Origin: Kingdonia uniflora
Lineage: Eukaryota > Streptophyta > Magnoliopsida > Ranunculales > Circaeasteraceae
Assembly (NCBI GenBank): GCA_014058105.1
Contig: JACGCM010000560.1
Span: 3,100,001 to 3,164,000, forward strand
Reading direction: 5' to 3'
Length of the DNA stretch: 64,000 bases
Shown in pieces: positions 23,753 to 35,849 of the stretch. The notes beneath the pieces were generated by a model. The model made no database searches. It was not told where the DNA came from and saw only the letters and a list, made by a program, of their open reading frames with translations. Within the stretch, counting starts at the first letter, position 1, and each line of letters starts with the position of its first letter. The position numbers were made by a program, and so were the translations under genes.

Positions 23753-25646
23753 CTAAGTTTCCTGATTATCGGCAGTGGTCTTTTTAACAACATTCAAACC
23801 ATCCTCCATTTCCTCAACCTCCTCTTCATCCATAATTTCCTTCTCCTCATAATTCCCTTCGCTAAATGCCATAATCTCCACCTTTGTATACCTCAGCTGG
23901 TAGAGCTTCCCTGCAAGGCTGTTCCGAGATGTAGCAGACGCGGTAACCAATCGCTCCGCTTCAGCTACACTTTCGGCCCTAACTTCCTTCAGCTTCAGGG
24001 CAGCAGCTTCCCTTTCTTTCTCCAGCTTCAACTGGAAAGCTTCCCTCGAGTCAGGTTATCTTCAAACTAATTTTTCTCTCCCTCGATCTGGGAGATCCTC
24101 TTATCCAGCTCCATCGACCTATCCTAGAAACTAAGCTGAACCCCCCTCAGAGCACGAGAAAACTGCAAAAAGAAATAAGTCAGCTCGAGTAACAAAACAG
24201 ATCGATAAAACCAACTATTTACTAACCTTCATAAACTCATCATCCACAACAGCAACTATCTTCTCTCGCGCTTTAGCTCGACATTGTTCCTACAGAAGAC
24301 CGGCTTCAACCTCAAAGTGCGGTCTCAAGTCCGCCCCCTCAACAATCTTATCACTTTCCTCTCGCACCACCTGCGACTTTGTAGGAGAAGTTACCATCCT
24401 CCTCTTACTGCTATCGTCCACACTGTCCGACGTAACAGAATGAGAATCAGCCCCCCTTTTTACGGCCTTCCTCTTCGCCAGGTTCTGTACAACAGTGCAA
24501 GAGACAGTGGCCATGTCCACTGGCCCATCTGGCATTTTATTGAGCCGCGCGAGCTTCAAAGGTGTATTAAGTTCAGGAGTTCACAATTTCTCTTCCATTG
24601 AGCCTGAAGTTTTCCCAGCCATTCTCCTCTCACTTGAGATCTTCTAACCTTGTTGTCCTTACTAGCTACCCTTTTGAACCTACTTATCTCTAACTCTTTG
24701 GGAGCAGCTTCTAGCTCAGTGCCTTCCTTGGCAACGGCGTCTATAAAAGATTCCTTCCTTGACAGTTTGCAATTAATTCCTGCATAAAAAATTGGCCACG
24801 TAAGATACAAATCAACTATAGAAATATAGTTCAACATACAAATGATAGTTCAATTTTCAATGGTATACTTACCCTTTGTTATAGTTCTATTATTAAGTTC
24901 CAGGGGTTCATCATCAGACCGCTGAAGACATTCACCAGACACCCATAAAAGGTTGTCGTTCCACACTCGCCCTGCTGAAGACAGGTCGAGGAAGCATGGT
25001 CTTGAGAACTAGAAGAGAGATATGCACCATCAGTTGCTGTGACATATTTCACAGCATAATACGCCAGAAAATTCTTGGCAGTAATCCTCCTCTCACTACT
25101 AGATGCAGCCCATCTTTCATTAAGGGTTTCACATACAAGGATAACTTCCCAAAAATTATAATTCAATTGCGCCGGGCAAGCCCCAATCATATTCATAATT
25201 CTCTTAACCAAATTACTCAAAGGCAGCGTCAACCCATAGCCAAACTGGGCTAAATAGCAACAAAATCCATCAGTTCAACTATCCTTTACCACGCCTTGAA
25301 CGTACTCCAAGGATACTTCGTCCCCCAAACGCCTGTACTTCTTTTCTTTAGCCAAATCAGGCAACAAATACCGGTAATCCCCTCCTTGACTGACACTGCA
25401 AGTCCTAAAGAAATTACCCTTATATCCGAAGGCGTGCCCCCAAATCCCATCTATACTACTTTTGGCCTTAAAGAACTCTCTAAACCGACTCAAACCTGTT
25501 GGGTACTCCACTTGAGAACCCTTCAGACGAGGCTATTCTACCAATTCGGCTACAGTATCCTCCTCATCCCCTACTCCAATGACGGGAGATAAATTCCCTA
25601 CGAGGTCTACTTCATCAGCCTTTGCACAACCAGAAGTCGAAGCCAT
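23753..25646 (-). pseudogene. antisense ORF, putative gypsy-type transposon family protein
   Basis: On the minus strand an ATG at 25646 (MASTSGCAKADEVDLVGN) leads through one in-frame TAG and a TGA at 25277-25275 to YGLTLPLSNLVKRIMNMIG and PAQLNYNFWEVILVCETLNE, all in one frame down to 24879. Later fragments carry basic, nuclear-signal-like KRKAVKRG (about 24470), then an Ala/Glu-rich coiled segment and acidic EEKEIMDEEEVEEMEDG near 23800. The central part resembles the plant 'putative gypsy type transposon' family, which is encoded antisense in Tat-like elements. Its role is unknown. Confidence 0.65.
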
Positions 25647-25652
25647 ACTTAT

Positions 25653-25915
25653 CTACAGTAAATGGTCTACTTTACAAGACGCTGGTCCAACAAAACTTAC
25701 AGATAGGTCGAGGTATATATATTAATTTTTATCTCGCACTACTAGATCACTTATACAATCCAAAATTGTGACAAAACGATTTGTATCGCCCCACAGTCAT
25801 TATTCCCATTGTTATTTTTATTTTATTTTTTGTGCTTGGGTAGGGATTAGATCCTTATCCCGACACAATAAAGATTTTTATACAAAAAATCTTGTAAACC
25901 CAAAGACAGACTTAC
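25653..25915 (-). other. probable intron in the antisense gene leader
   Basis: On the minus strand GAAG|GTAAGTCTG (donor at 25915) and CTGTAG|ATAAGTATGG (acceptor at 25653) bracket 263 bp. The acceptor lies six bases before the antisense start codon at 25646. This implies that the antisense gene is transcribed separately, with a spliced leader. Confidence 0.5.
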
Positions 25916-26320
25916 CTTCAGCACCCGAGTGAGAGTCTGCAGCGTTAGTTCGCACCAGTTTGCTCAATTTCTACAACTTCTTCATAACCTCCTCAATCTC
26001 AGCCTCCACTCGTAGTTTGCAATTGAGACTCCTAGTCACTTCTTTCCTCTTATCCTTTCCTCCTTCGGTGGTAATGGAATCGTAAGTTGAGATCTCTCTC
26101 TCTAACCCTTCTCTTCTTTTTCTGGTTTTTTTGTATTCAGAGAGGGAGGAGAGGGGGTACTTATGCACCTTTCCCCGAACCGCTGGCGGTTTGGAGTTTT
26201 CCAATAAGCAGTCCTCGATTCCGGAACCGAGCCATCTGTTTGTCTGAACCTGTCACACGTGTCGTACCGTTTAGGTGAAAGCACCTTCCCATCATTACAC
26301 CAAATATTATACTTTGGCGT
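25916..26320 (-). promoter_or_regulatory. candidate antisense promoter and leader exon
   Basis: Upstream of the antisense intron, the minus strand has a possible TATA-like TATAATATT near 26307, a CACGTG G-box core within ACGACACGTGTGAC near 26255, and a pyrimidine-rich CCCTCTCCTCCCTCTCTG tract. A short open leader frame (MENSKPPAVRGKVHKYPLSS) follows from 26204. The arrangement fits an internal promoter, but no transcript evidence is available here. Confidence 0.35.
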
Positions 26321-26573
26321 ATCTCTCAGCCTCTTGGTCCCATTCTTTTCACAATACCCCAAACTCATGATTATGAATTTTCTACTTTAAAATTTCACGT
26401 ATATTTGTTTGCCTTACTTATTCACCTTGACTTTAATGTCAATATCAGTTAGCAGCACAAATTTAAAAATTCTGTTTCAACAGCAATCCTAGTCATAGCC
26501 TATTTTTGTGAACAAAGTTTTCTTTAAGTAAATACGGGCAATTACATTTTAAAAATTCAAAAAAATACAGCAG

Positions 26574-26951
26574 TCAATCACTCCAATCCCCAAGATACTT
26601 GTATTTGAAGCAACCGATGTGCCCAACAACACAACAAGCTTTCTGTAGCCCTGAGGCGATATCCCTATCCTCATTGATGATCTCCTCCCTGGCCATCATC
26701 AGGATAAACTTTTTATGATCTTCAACAGACTGCCAACAGGTACGCATAGACTTAAACCAGTACACGCGGTTCATTTCCTTGCCCCTTTATACATCAGTCT
26801 TACCCTCGTAGTTCACTCGGGTTTCGAGCAGAACCGCATCATAACCTTGCTGTCCGAAAATAGCTTCCCTTATTTCATCAATCTTGAATGCTAAACTCAA
26901 ATCGTTTAACACACGCGCTTCAACAGCCCTCTGAGAACGAGTCTTCACCAT
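26574..26951 (-). pseudogene. small antisense ORF with one stop, unrecognised
   Basis: On the minus strand MVKTRSQRAVEARVLNDLSL starts at 26951. It reads 54 residues to a TAA at 26789-26787 and continues in the same frame from MNRVYWFKSMRTCWQSVEDH to a stop at 26574. The total is about 125 residues. It resembles no family I recognise. The preserved frame on both sides of a single stop suggests a recently intact protein. Confidence 0.45.
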
Positions 26952-26959
26952 TTTTTATG

Positions 26960-28200
26960 AATAACCTTCTTAAAGAACAAGTCACACTTTTATACTGTTC
27001 AGTTAACAGGACTAATTTTTTCGATTGATTATGCGCAACGTATTTCAGTTTTTATAACTCACTCTTCTCGGGTTCGAACTACTTACTATTATCTTTTAGT
27101 GCTTAATTGAGCTCCCTAAAGTTTATATTTCGAGCTTTATGTTTACATCTGTTAAGCTCGATTCATTTACGAGGTAGGATAAAGTATGTTATCCCACCAA
27201 CTATTCACTCCCATATTATGTACAGCTCGATGACATCTAAACTATTTATGCTTTTCGCTATTAAGAAACAAACAAAAATATTGTTTTATTACGCTCAATT
27301 TTTATCTAACAAGTTGGTTACAGGCCTACCCCTACAGCGTTACTTTACAATTACAGAATCAAGCTTTTTAAAGTTCGATATTATAAATACTTTCTTAACA
27401 CGAGGACAGGTCTCTAGTTCTTTTCTCGTTGCCAAGATATTACTGATCTTCGAGAGAAACCTTAGCCACATCTCAAAAATTGCAAGCCTGCAACAGGTCA
27501 AACACCTCTTTCCCCTTCATTTCCCTGCAGGAAGAATTAAAAGAAAAGACGATGGTACCGAAAGAAGCGATCCATCTTCCACCTCCACCACCGCCGTCTC
27601 TTCCTCTTATCCTCACTATCCCAGAGTTCGTGGTGATTGAAGATGACTCCTACCTTAGAAATCAGAACGTCATTAGAGACCAGGGATTTTGTATCGCATA
27701 CACCCCGGCCGCTAAATCGGATGCTACATAATACCCAGAAATATTTCAAACAATACTCCTTTAACAAAACAATAAAGGGAGTTTCCTACTTTGATAGCCA
27801 CAAAACCATATCCGAAATTCCTCCATGATGAAAGAAAACCGGGTATGATACACTTTGATTCCTCATCTTAACCATGATTTTGCAAAGGTACGCTTCCAAA
27901 AAACTCATTTTTTTTCTCACCCTACAAAATAGACATGTTTGTTTTTCTCTGCAGCGAAGATGTGTTGCAGGTTATTCAGCCATCAAATCTGACCACTATT
28001 TATAGCGATACCGTCATTTAATACAGCGAAGAAACAGTCATCCGCTCGGGAAAACCAATAGTCTGCCCATAATACTCACGCGTCATAATGACAACACAAT
28101 CTTCAATACTGACGTTCCATTTTTTAAAACGTCGCTTACATCATCACAAGGTCCGAGTTTTAGGGTTTTGCTCAACTAAAGCCACACGTGACTTCAGTTA
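26960..28200. other. Tat internal spacer before the 3' LTR
   Basis: This stretch separates the antisense ORFs from the purine tract. A short + frame from 27552 (MVPKEAIHLPPPPPPSLPLI, 60 residues) has a proline run and no known domain. No conserved domain was recognised in the rest. Confidence 0.4.
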
Positions 28201-28201
28201 C

Positions 28202-28212
28202 GAGGGGGCGAT
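28202..28212 (+). other. polypurine tract of Tat element
   Basis: GAGGGGGCGAT directly precedes the TG of the 3' LTR, the position where plus-strand DNA synthesis is primed. Confidence 0.8.
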
Positions 28213-28753
28213 TGTAAAGACTTATCCCTCGAGCTATGGACACTCGACCTCATCTATACCTCGAGCTCCAGAAGACTCAATATTATCCAGTACCAGACTC
28301 ACGCATAAAAAAACACGTTAACAGGTACAAATTGACCATGAACTCATACACCTGTCTCCCACGAGCTAGTAGTTACACACTCAACTACCCATGACTCCCA
28401 CTTTTAGAAGAACGTGTTTAAGCACGATGTCAAGCTGAGAGCAGGTTCTATAAAAGGGCAGAGTTTCTAAGGAAAAGAGGTGGCCGACAAACAATTCTAT
28501 ACATGCAATTATCTTATCTCTAGCTATTTTTTCTTAGATTAAATCTTGTAATCAGATTCTCTTACTCTCTCCAGCAATAATACTACTTTCACAAAATTCT
28601 TCACTCGAGGTCGTGGTTTTTACCTATTTACAGGTTTTCCATGCTAAATCCCCTGTGTCAAGTGTTATCTCTTATTTAATTCTTGGCATAGTAGTTCTTG
28701 GTGTAATGATCGATTTCAAGCTAGTTCGAGCTTTACGAAATCTGGTCTCTACA
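28213..28753 (+). repeat. 3' LTR of Tat element
   Basis: The 541-bp LTR starts TGTAAAGACTTATCCCTC and ends GGTCTCTACA. TATAAAA is at 28449-28455. It is clearly diverged from the 5' LTR by substitutions and a deletion, so the insertion is not recent. It is followed by GGTAC, matching GGTAT before the 5' LTR at four of five bases. Confidence 0.93.
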
Positions 28754-29108
28754 GGTACCCTCTTTGCTCTTGCTATATTTTATGCTTTAGTTTTCTTTAT
28801 TTTCCTCCGAATAATTTCCATTCAATCCTCTAAATTATTAAAGCTGAAAATTGTCAGTTTAGCTAAATAATGCATGAGATTATACTTCTATTGTTCAGTA
28901 GCTACCATGACTCTGGGGTCAATGGTGAGAGGCCCAATGGAACCCAAAGTTACTAATGATATTGATATTGTTTTAGTCATTAGATTATTGACATTTTTAT
29001 TTACACTTCTATTGTTGATTCAAATTCATGAATTTACATCATTTGAGCCCTTTGGTATAGTTTTTTGTCTTCAAAGGCGAGGATTAAAAGTGATACCTCA
29101 GTGGTATT
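28754..29108. other. host or Helitron DNA between two LTR elements
   Basis: These 355 bp continue the sequence interrupted by the Tat element. Nothing coding is recognised. Confidence 0.4.
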
Positions 29109-29556
29109 TGTCACGCCCCAAAATCTAGTAATCGGTAGCTAGACTAATTACTGAGATTCGAGGATGTGCAGGTCAGAAAATCTAAAGATTCACCCCACGA
29201 ATACTGAGCCGTAGACAAATTATGGCTCAGTTATTCACAATAGTATCAGAACAGAGTAATAAGGAAAATAAAAACAGCGGAAGACTAAGATAACGGAATC
29301 TAAACGTAAGATTCTACAAACCTCTACGCAACAAGCCCAACTGCAATAAAAGGAGATTGAGCCTCCAGCTCAGCTCCCCAAAGATTACCACAACAGCAAC
29401 TAAAACCTGAAACAACCTGCCACTGAAAGGGGGGATGCGAGTGTGAGTAAACAACGAGCTCACTAACTCCCAAGAATAGCTAAACGATTATACTAACCAA
29501 TGAGATGGATATAAATATTAATGATAATAGGATATAATGATATCTAACGATAAGCA

Positions 29557-29578
29557 ATATATATATATATATATATAT
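29557..29578. repeat. AT dinucleotide repeat
   Basis: An uninterrupted run of AT units lies within the solo LTR. Confidence 0.95.
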
Positions 29579-30439
29579 CAATATATATAGGATGACTAAT
29601 AAATCTATCAATAAATATATCTCATGCAAAGGAGTGCTAATCTGCACTCCAGTCATAAGGACCACTAACTACACTCTAATCACTACCGTGGCTCTCAGCG
29701 CCACACGTAACTAATCTATCTCAGGGATACAAATCACACACATGGGTAAACAACCCTCGGACAGCTATAAACCGATCGGGTTATCCAAACCCCAACCAGG
29801 CACAATCCCGAAGCTAACACAAGCTGAATAAGATCGCCCATAACCAAATACCAGCCTAAAGCTCACAGCAGCCAACAGACTACTCAACCTAATAAATTAA
29901 CTAGATACAGAAGAGGGAAGAGTAGATGCAGAGAGAAGAGGAATATGCAGAAGGAAGAGGAATCTAATGACACCGTAATCAATTAGGAAAAGAGGAATTT
30001 AAGATAATAGTAGAGGAATATGATGAACTAGGATAATCCCATAATTATCCCAATGCAATGATATGGTATGATGATGATATGATGGAAAGAGATAATCTTA
30101 TGATTATCCCAAGTGCAGAAGATTCTATATTAAAGCATAATGCAGAAAAGGGTTATGGATTTCTATCAGAAGAACCTACAAATTGGAAGTATGCTAAGAT
30201 GCAATGATATGCTTGATGATGATGATGATGCAGAAAGATTTGATGATGTGGGATAGTCCCATACCTATCCCAAATGCAATGGTTTAGCGATGTCAACCCA
30301 AAGGGCTAGCCCCCAAGACTAAAGTGGGCTGACAACTGCTGAAAAAGGATTTACCTTACCAGATATTGTTGAATTCAAGGGTACGATGTACTGCACTAGC
30401 TCGACCAGACTAAAAGATATTAACATAGGTACTTCAACC

Positions 30440-30680
30440 TCGCCTGAGGAGTCTGGGCACCAGGAACTGGCATCCAACCTTAACTTCACTCGCAGGAGAA
30501 GACTGGGCACTAGGAAATAGTATCCAACCATGTCTCTTTTCGCGGGATAAGACTGGGCACCAGGAGAACTATTCCAACCATAACTTCACTCGCAGGAAAA
30601 GACTGGGCACCAGGAAATAGTATCCAGCCATGTCTCTCTTAGCGGGACGAGACTGTGCACCAGGAAAACTAATCCAACCA
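30440..30680. repeat. ~50-bp minisatellite inside the solo LTR
   Basis: Five units carry GACTGGGCACCAGGAA-type cores followed by a TATCCAACCA-type end, at about 50-bp spacing (cores near 30448, 30498, 30547, 30598 and 30647). Alternate units are more alike (CTTCACTCGCAGG versus GTCTCT...GCGGGA), so the higher-order period is about 100 bp. Confidence 0.88.
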
Positions 30681-33174
30681 TATCTTTACCTCTAAAACTT
30701 TAGCCTGATCTAGGGATCCTATCAACCTATCAGGGCCAGCCGATACGGAGTTGTTTATGTATCCAATCGCAGTAAGATAAGGAGAGGATATATTATATAT
30801 GGATGTGAGCATGATCCTAGAGACTGAAACAAAACTGCGGTTAACACAACCAGTACACAATAGGATAACCACCTGCCTGAGAGCGTGGCAACTAAAACTA
30901 ACACAGATGCCCTCCTGTGACTCAGTTGCACCATCTAATCCTAGATGAAACAACAACGTAACCGTCACGACACCTAAATAACATCAGTCTCTAAGATTCC
31001 TTAAAGCAATATGATTACCATCAAGTACAACAGTACTCTGGCTGTCAACACAGACTAGTACTCATGGGGTGACCTACAAGAGTCCAACAAGTAGTCAATA
31101 ATCCCCAATAATAGAACAACTCACAATCCTCCTAATCATGTATATAAGCCACCAGCACGGATGTACTGGAACCGGATTCAACAGGAGGTTTCAGCCGCAT
31201 TCCAACATCACGGGTCACGTACAACTTCATAAACCACCTGGCTCAGCAGCGGATCTTACTGAGCCATGCTGTCTCACTACCTCCTAGATGACGGAGGGGA
31301 ACACAACCCTAACAGCCTCAGCCCGGGGAAAGAAGGCTTACGAGTAAGCTCTATCAGCTCTAAGAATCATGAGGACAATAAGTGTTACAACACGATAAAC
31401 AAACAATCCAAAGGAAAACTATCAGAAGTTCACATCTACAACTAACCACCACGAACAAGCCGTCTCTTCACCATCAACAACTAACAGTCCAGGAGATACC
31501 ACACTCCCACATGGAATCCAACATTCTAAACAACCACCAATCACAATGACAGTGTTCGAGGACCAGGCCTTGAGAACACAAAGTACACCTAGACTAGCCC
31601 TTAGACTAATCAAAACAATAGCAGGCAAGAGGACGAGCTCTGAACCGAAGACCAAGTCTTACTGAAGCTATGTTGCCCCAAGACTACCCTGGAAACAAGT
31701 CCAACAGCCCATACTAACCAAGGTGGTATACTATAAGGTGAGATCTATAGTCTCTAAACTACACTATCTCAGAGAAATGGCGGCAAAACCCACATGCCGT
31801 CCATAAGTCTCTACTAATAGTCAAACCAAGTTACTAGTGCCATGAAACAAGCTGGGCACCCTAATAACTAACCAACAATACCACACTCAATATATTATAC
31901 ATATATATATAGTGACTCTGGGCGTCGCAACATACTGAGAAATGCATTTGTTCTCAACCTCAACGAAGAAAGGATTCATGAGAACCACCCTCAATGAAAT
32001 CGGTCTAAGAGGAATCTCAGGAGTCATCGTCACATCGACGACAACAGAGAATAACCTCATCTGGCTAATCATAACCTACGGTTTCTATCTAGTAACTAAA
32101 CTTATAACTTACTCGGGTTTTACTAACTTATCAAACCCTTAAGTACTCTCGCCTAAGGTATGCCAAACGGATAACCCGTGAATGTGTCCTAAGAAATTAA
32201 CCCATATACTAACATAATCACAATAATAAACATGATAAACTATGTGATACAATAACTCATAAATCAATATAATGGTCTAGTTATTAAGGAAGATAAAACT
32301 CGCCTGACGATATGCTCGGAACGACAATCTCGGCGAAACTGCCCAAACAGCACCCCAACGGAAATGTGCTCCGCGAATCAACTTCCGGAACTCCAAATCA
32401 ATCACGGAAAAGACCAGGAACACCACAACATTAACCACTATGAAGTACAGGAGCCCAATCGCAACTCCGACAAAGGATACCCGCCCAAAACTGCGCTTCA
32501 GATCAGCACCACAACTGAATTCAGTAACAAAACTGCATCTAAACCCACGGTTCACCACGCTACGCTGCGCTACTCCGATCACCCATAATCACATGAAGAT
32601 ATGCCACTCTAACCCCACCAAGTCATCTGCCCAACAATCACATACCCAGTGATTGAAGAGGGTAAAAACAGTCCTCTCTTTCCTCTAGAATAACAGTAAC
32701 TACGGCAGTAATTTCTGAACGAAAACGGCCTCACTTGTCGGCTCAGGCAACCCTCTCCAGAATAGCAACAACCACTACCTAGGGCAACCACCACACCTCC
32801 TCTTTCTAACTACACCAAACCCCAATCACCACCCTAACAGCTACAAGAAAACCCCATAATTTTAGGCACCCAAACACCAACAATTCAACCCACGCAATCA
32901 CCGTCACCGGCCAACACCTACAATGATCACACTCCTCAAATCAACAATACACCCACTAATCATAGACCCTAAATCAGTCCAGCATCATAAGGGTTCTCAC
33001 CAAAACCAAAATTAACTAATGATACAAGAGAAAGAGAGGATTACTCACCGAGGGAAAACGGCGGAGATCACGGCGAATAATCTACGAAGAAATCGGCAAG
33101 CGAGGGAGGAGAGGATTAAGTTAGGAGAAGAGAGGGAGAGTGAAAGAGAAATGTAAGGAGAGAGAATGGATAAT

Positions 33175-33204
33175 GATATATATAACTGACCAGTCGTTCG
33201 AACG
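33175..33204 (-). promoter_or_regulatory. LTR promoter with TTCGAA palindrome
   Basis: On the minus strand CGTTCGAACG (33195-33204) lies just upstream of a TATA-like ATATATAT (about 33177-33184). A pyrimidine-rich leader follows. Confidence 0.5.
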
Positions 33205-33683
33205 GAAACTGGAAAAATCCAAAAATGTCACTCTGAGGTCCTCCTGAACCACACATAACGCCAAGACCCTCAGAAGTCTGGAACAACCCGAACAACCATC
33301 ACAACCCTAGCAAAGGGTTCCCAAGGTCTAAACACCACCTTTACCGCTTCACGGCCACCAAAATGCCTAAACCCCCGAAAGTGAATGTTTGCTCGGAAAA
33401 CTCCGAAAACCTATCGGCCAATCTAACGGCTCATCGGAACCACACCAAACCACAAACACATCAAATAAATATCACCACCAACCCATCTAGGGGATCCCAA
33501 GGCCACAACGCCACCTCCTCCTCCGAATAACCACCGTACCACCGAAACTACATAAAATGAATCTGACATACAAAACCTGCCGAAAGGAATAAATGGATGC
33601 ATAACGAATAACAATATATGAATCATAGTAACAATACTTAATAATAAACAAAAAAAAATACCTTGAAATTCTGGAACATTACA

Positions 33684-35849
33684 TTATTAATTTTCACAAG
33701 GTACAATTTATACAAACCTTCCAAAAAATTTCTTTGGATTTGTAATTATTTGTCGAAGTATTTGCAAAAATCAATAAGCCAATTAGTTTAGTTTTGGGTA
33801 TTAACTGAGACCTTAAGTGTATTTCCTACCCCGACTAAAAACCTCACCTCTCCTCCCCCGGGTACAAATTTTACCCCTCCAAAAACAAAATACAAAAGCA
33901 TACTCTGTCTCTCTCTATATCTCGCTCTCTCTCTCTCTCTCTATGTTTCGACCCCTACAATTTCACTGTCTAAGCTTCGTAAGTTGAATATGTTTTGAAG
34001 GTTTCGATGATTCAAGTTGAAGGTGAGGGTTTTAATTTCAGTTCGATTTCTCCCAATTTAAGGTTTGCAAGTTATTATTCAAGGGATTAAAGTTCAGATT
34101 CAAGTATGCTCATATTTAAGTTTTTAGTTATTCTCTATGAAATTCTTTTGTCGTGGTTTAAATTTAGCATAAATCTTTGTTTAAATGTCTTCTAAGCCTT
34201 GCTCGGTCCTCCTAATTGTAATCTCTGTGTATTTTTCTTTGATGTAAAACATTATATAGTTTATGGTTTTGTTTGCATCTCATGTAGCTTCTGAAACTTA
34301 CTTTTATGTTGGTTTATCTTTACAGGCAGAACCCGATCAACTATACATGCCTAACGTGTAAGCTTAAAAGGTATAGATTTGTTAGTCTATTTAGTGGGCT
34401 GAAATACTATAAAATTTTATTATTAGCATGGTTAATATTGGATTGCATTTTTGTTGTTACTTTTTCGGATACTTCCTTGTTAGTTACCAATGAGAAAAAT
34501 AGGATTATGGATTTGTAGAGATTACATTTGTACCTAGTTAATAAATATTAAGAGTTAAACTATACGTATATTTGAAGATATTGAAGGAATAGAAAAAATA
34601 TGTAGTGGAGACCATCTTATGTGAATTACGATAGATACCATTTTCCTCTCTTTAAGCTGACCCAAGTAAACACAATAAATTCCATAAATCTTAGTTGATT
34701 GTAATTTTAAGGAATAATGTAAAAAACCTATTAGTGTAATAGGTTTGTTCGCGAAGATCCACTAATTGTCATATTCTGAGGATGTTTGATACTCTTTTTT
34801 AATGTAAACGGAGGTTTGATACGAGTTCATTGACATATCCGTACTTTGATATCTGAGAGAACAAAATCCTAACCTGAAAATTTTAGCTTACTGTGTTTCC
34901 CAACTCTTAATAAAACAAGTACGTCTATCATTAAAAAAGAAGAAGATATGCTTAGTTATTTTTAGAAAAAGGAACATGTTCACTTCAGAGTCCATAGTTA
35001 TTTTCTGAATTTTAGGGTTTGAAGATGAATAAATCAAGATGTTCAAAAGCATATGGCTCATTCTCACTCTTCATCATCGTTATCCCTCCTTTGCAATGGT
35101 AAACTTCTATGAATACTTTCCTTTAATTGTTTATGAGATTCATATTCTTGGGAACTCATTTTAAAAGACATTAATACTAGCAATATGCTCTTTTAAGTGC
35201 TCTGTTTCAATATTTGATCATTTCTTTGGGGTCATGCATTTTTTTCAAGGGTTTATTCTGCTCTACCATATGCTTTGTTTAAGTAAAAATATTTAACTTA
35301 GACTGCCAGAGAGTGTGTCCGCCCTAGGGGTATCTATGTTATGTGCCTTAATTGTAAATATTGCTACCAATGCAATCCGTTATTGGAGTCCTACAAATAT
35401 ATAAAATGAAAACGAATGAGCGACTACCTATTTTTTGTATTCTTTAATGCTCGCATCTTTGCCACTGGCAGAAAGTGACTCTACTGCCATTCGATAAGAC
35501 ACTATACACTTCAGCATATCCCTTATAGCTTATGATTTAGCTTCTTCATCTTTATAACCATATTTAGTGGGATCCACTAACTTTCTATAATTTTTTCAGT
35601 TTGCTATTGTTACAAACTCATCATCTCCATCCTCCTGAAACCATTCTTCTAATGTTGTAAGCTTCTTTAGATCCCTTTTCTCTCTAAAATGGTTTTGTAA
35701 GCTTTGATACATGTCAACAAGCTTACAGCGCATCTCATGTAACTTAAGCTTCAAGGGCATTATTCTTTTCCTTAGCTAGCTCAATAAGCCTATCCTGCTG
35801 TGCCAATTGAAGTTATTTCTTTGAGCTTCTCAAAAATCAGTTTTCATCT
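33684..35849. other. non-coding DNA with Helitron-like leader block
   Basis: A block at about 33790-33960 (CCTACCCCGACTAAAAACCT, then a CT dinucleotide tract at 33901-33943) resembles the blocks at 13640 and 35930 that follow Helitron-type 5' sequence. Short frames near 34306 have no recognised product. Confidence 0.35.

Larger units (their letters stand above)
14383..28753 (+). mobile_element. Tat-lineage Ty3/gypsy LTR retrotransposon
   Basis: This element has two LTRs (14383-14971 and 28213-28753), a primer-binding region after the first and a GAGGGGGCGAT purine tract before the second. Flanks are GGTAT and GGTAC, a near-perfect 5-bp target duplication. The sense order is gag, protease, reverse transcriptase, RNase H, a second RNase H, then integrase. 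The second RNase H before integrase, tandem repeats after pol and antisense reading frames before the 3' LTR together mark the Tat branch. Many stops interrupt gag and pol, so it is not autonomous. The same family recurs at 60590-64000. Confidence 0.93.
29109..33683 (-). mobile_element. 4.6-kb solo LTR, probable long-LTR gypsy (Tekay/Del-like)
   Basis: On the minus strand the unit starts TGTAATGTTCC (33683) and ends GGGGCGTGACA (29109), so it is TG...CA bounded. Flanks GTATT and TTATT match at four of five bases. No gag or pol is seen. The minus strand has a promoter-like TATATATA near 33180, then a CT-rich leader and CGGTGAGTAATCC, a splice-donor-like site. A related + strand copy starts at 38407. 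LTRs of 2.5-4.5 kb starting TGTARTG are known in Tekay/Del chromoviruses. The lineage is inference; a single LTR without internal region implies LTR-LTR recombination. Confidence 0.62.

Noticed and set aside
27480..27731. Proline-rich + strand frame MVPKEAIHLPPPPPPSLP
   Set aside because: It is short, without known domain or codon evidence; mentioned only as part of the Tat spacer.
30440..30680. Regular ~50-bp repeats considered as a CRISPR array
   Set aside because: The repeats are contiguous without unique spacers, lie inside a plant LTR and have no cas genes nearby.
33901..33943. CT-repeat tract as a functional promoter element
   Set aside because: It is a simple repeat without a linked gene; recorded only as part of a leader-like block.
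34306..34518. 70-residue + frame as a membrane protein
   Set aside because: Its hydrophobic composition follows from AT-rich DNA; no splice context or similarity supports it.
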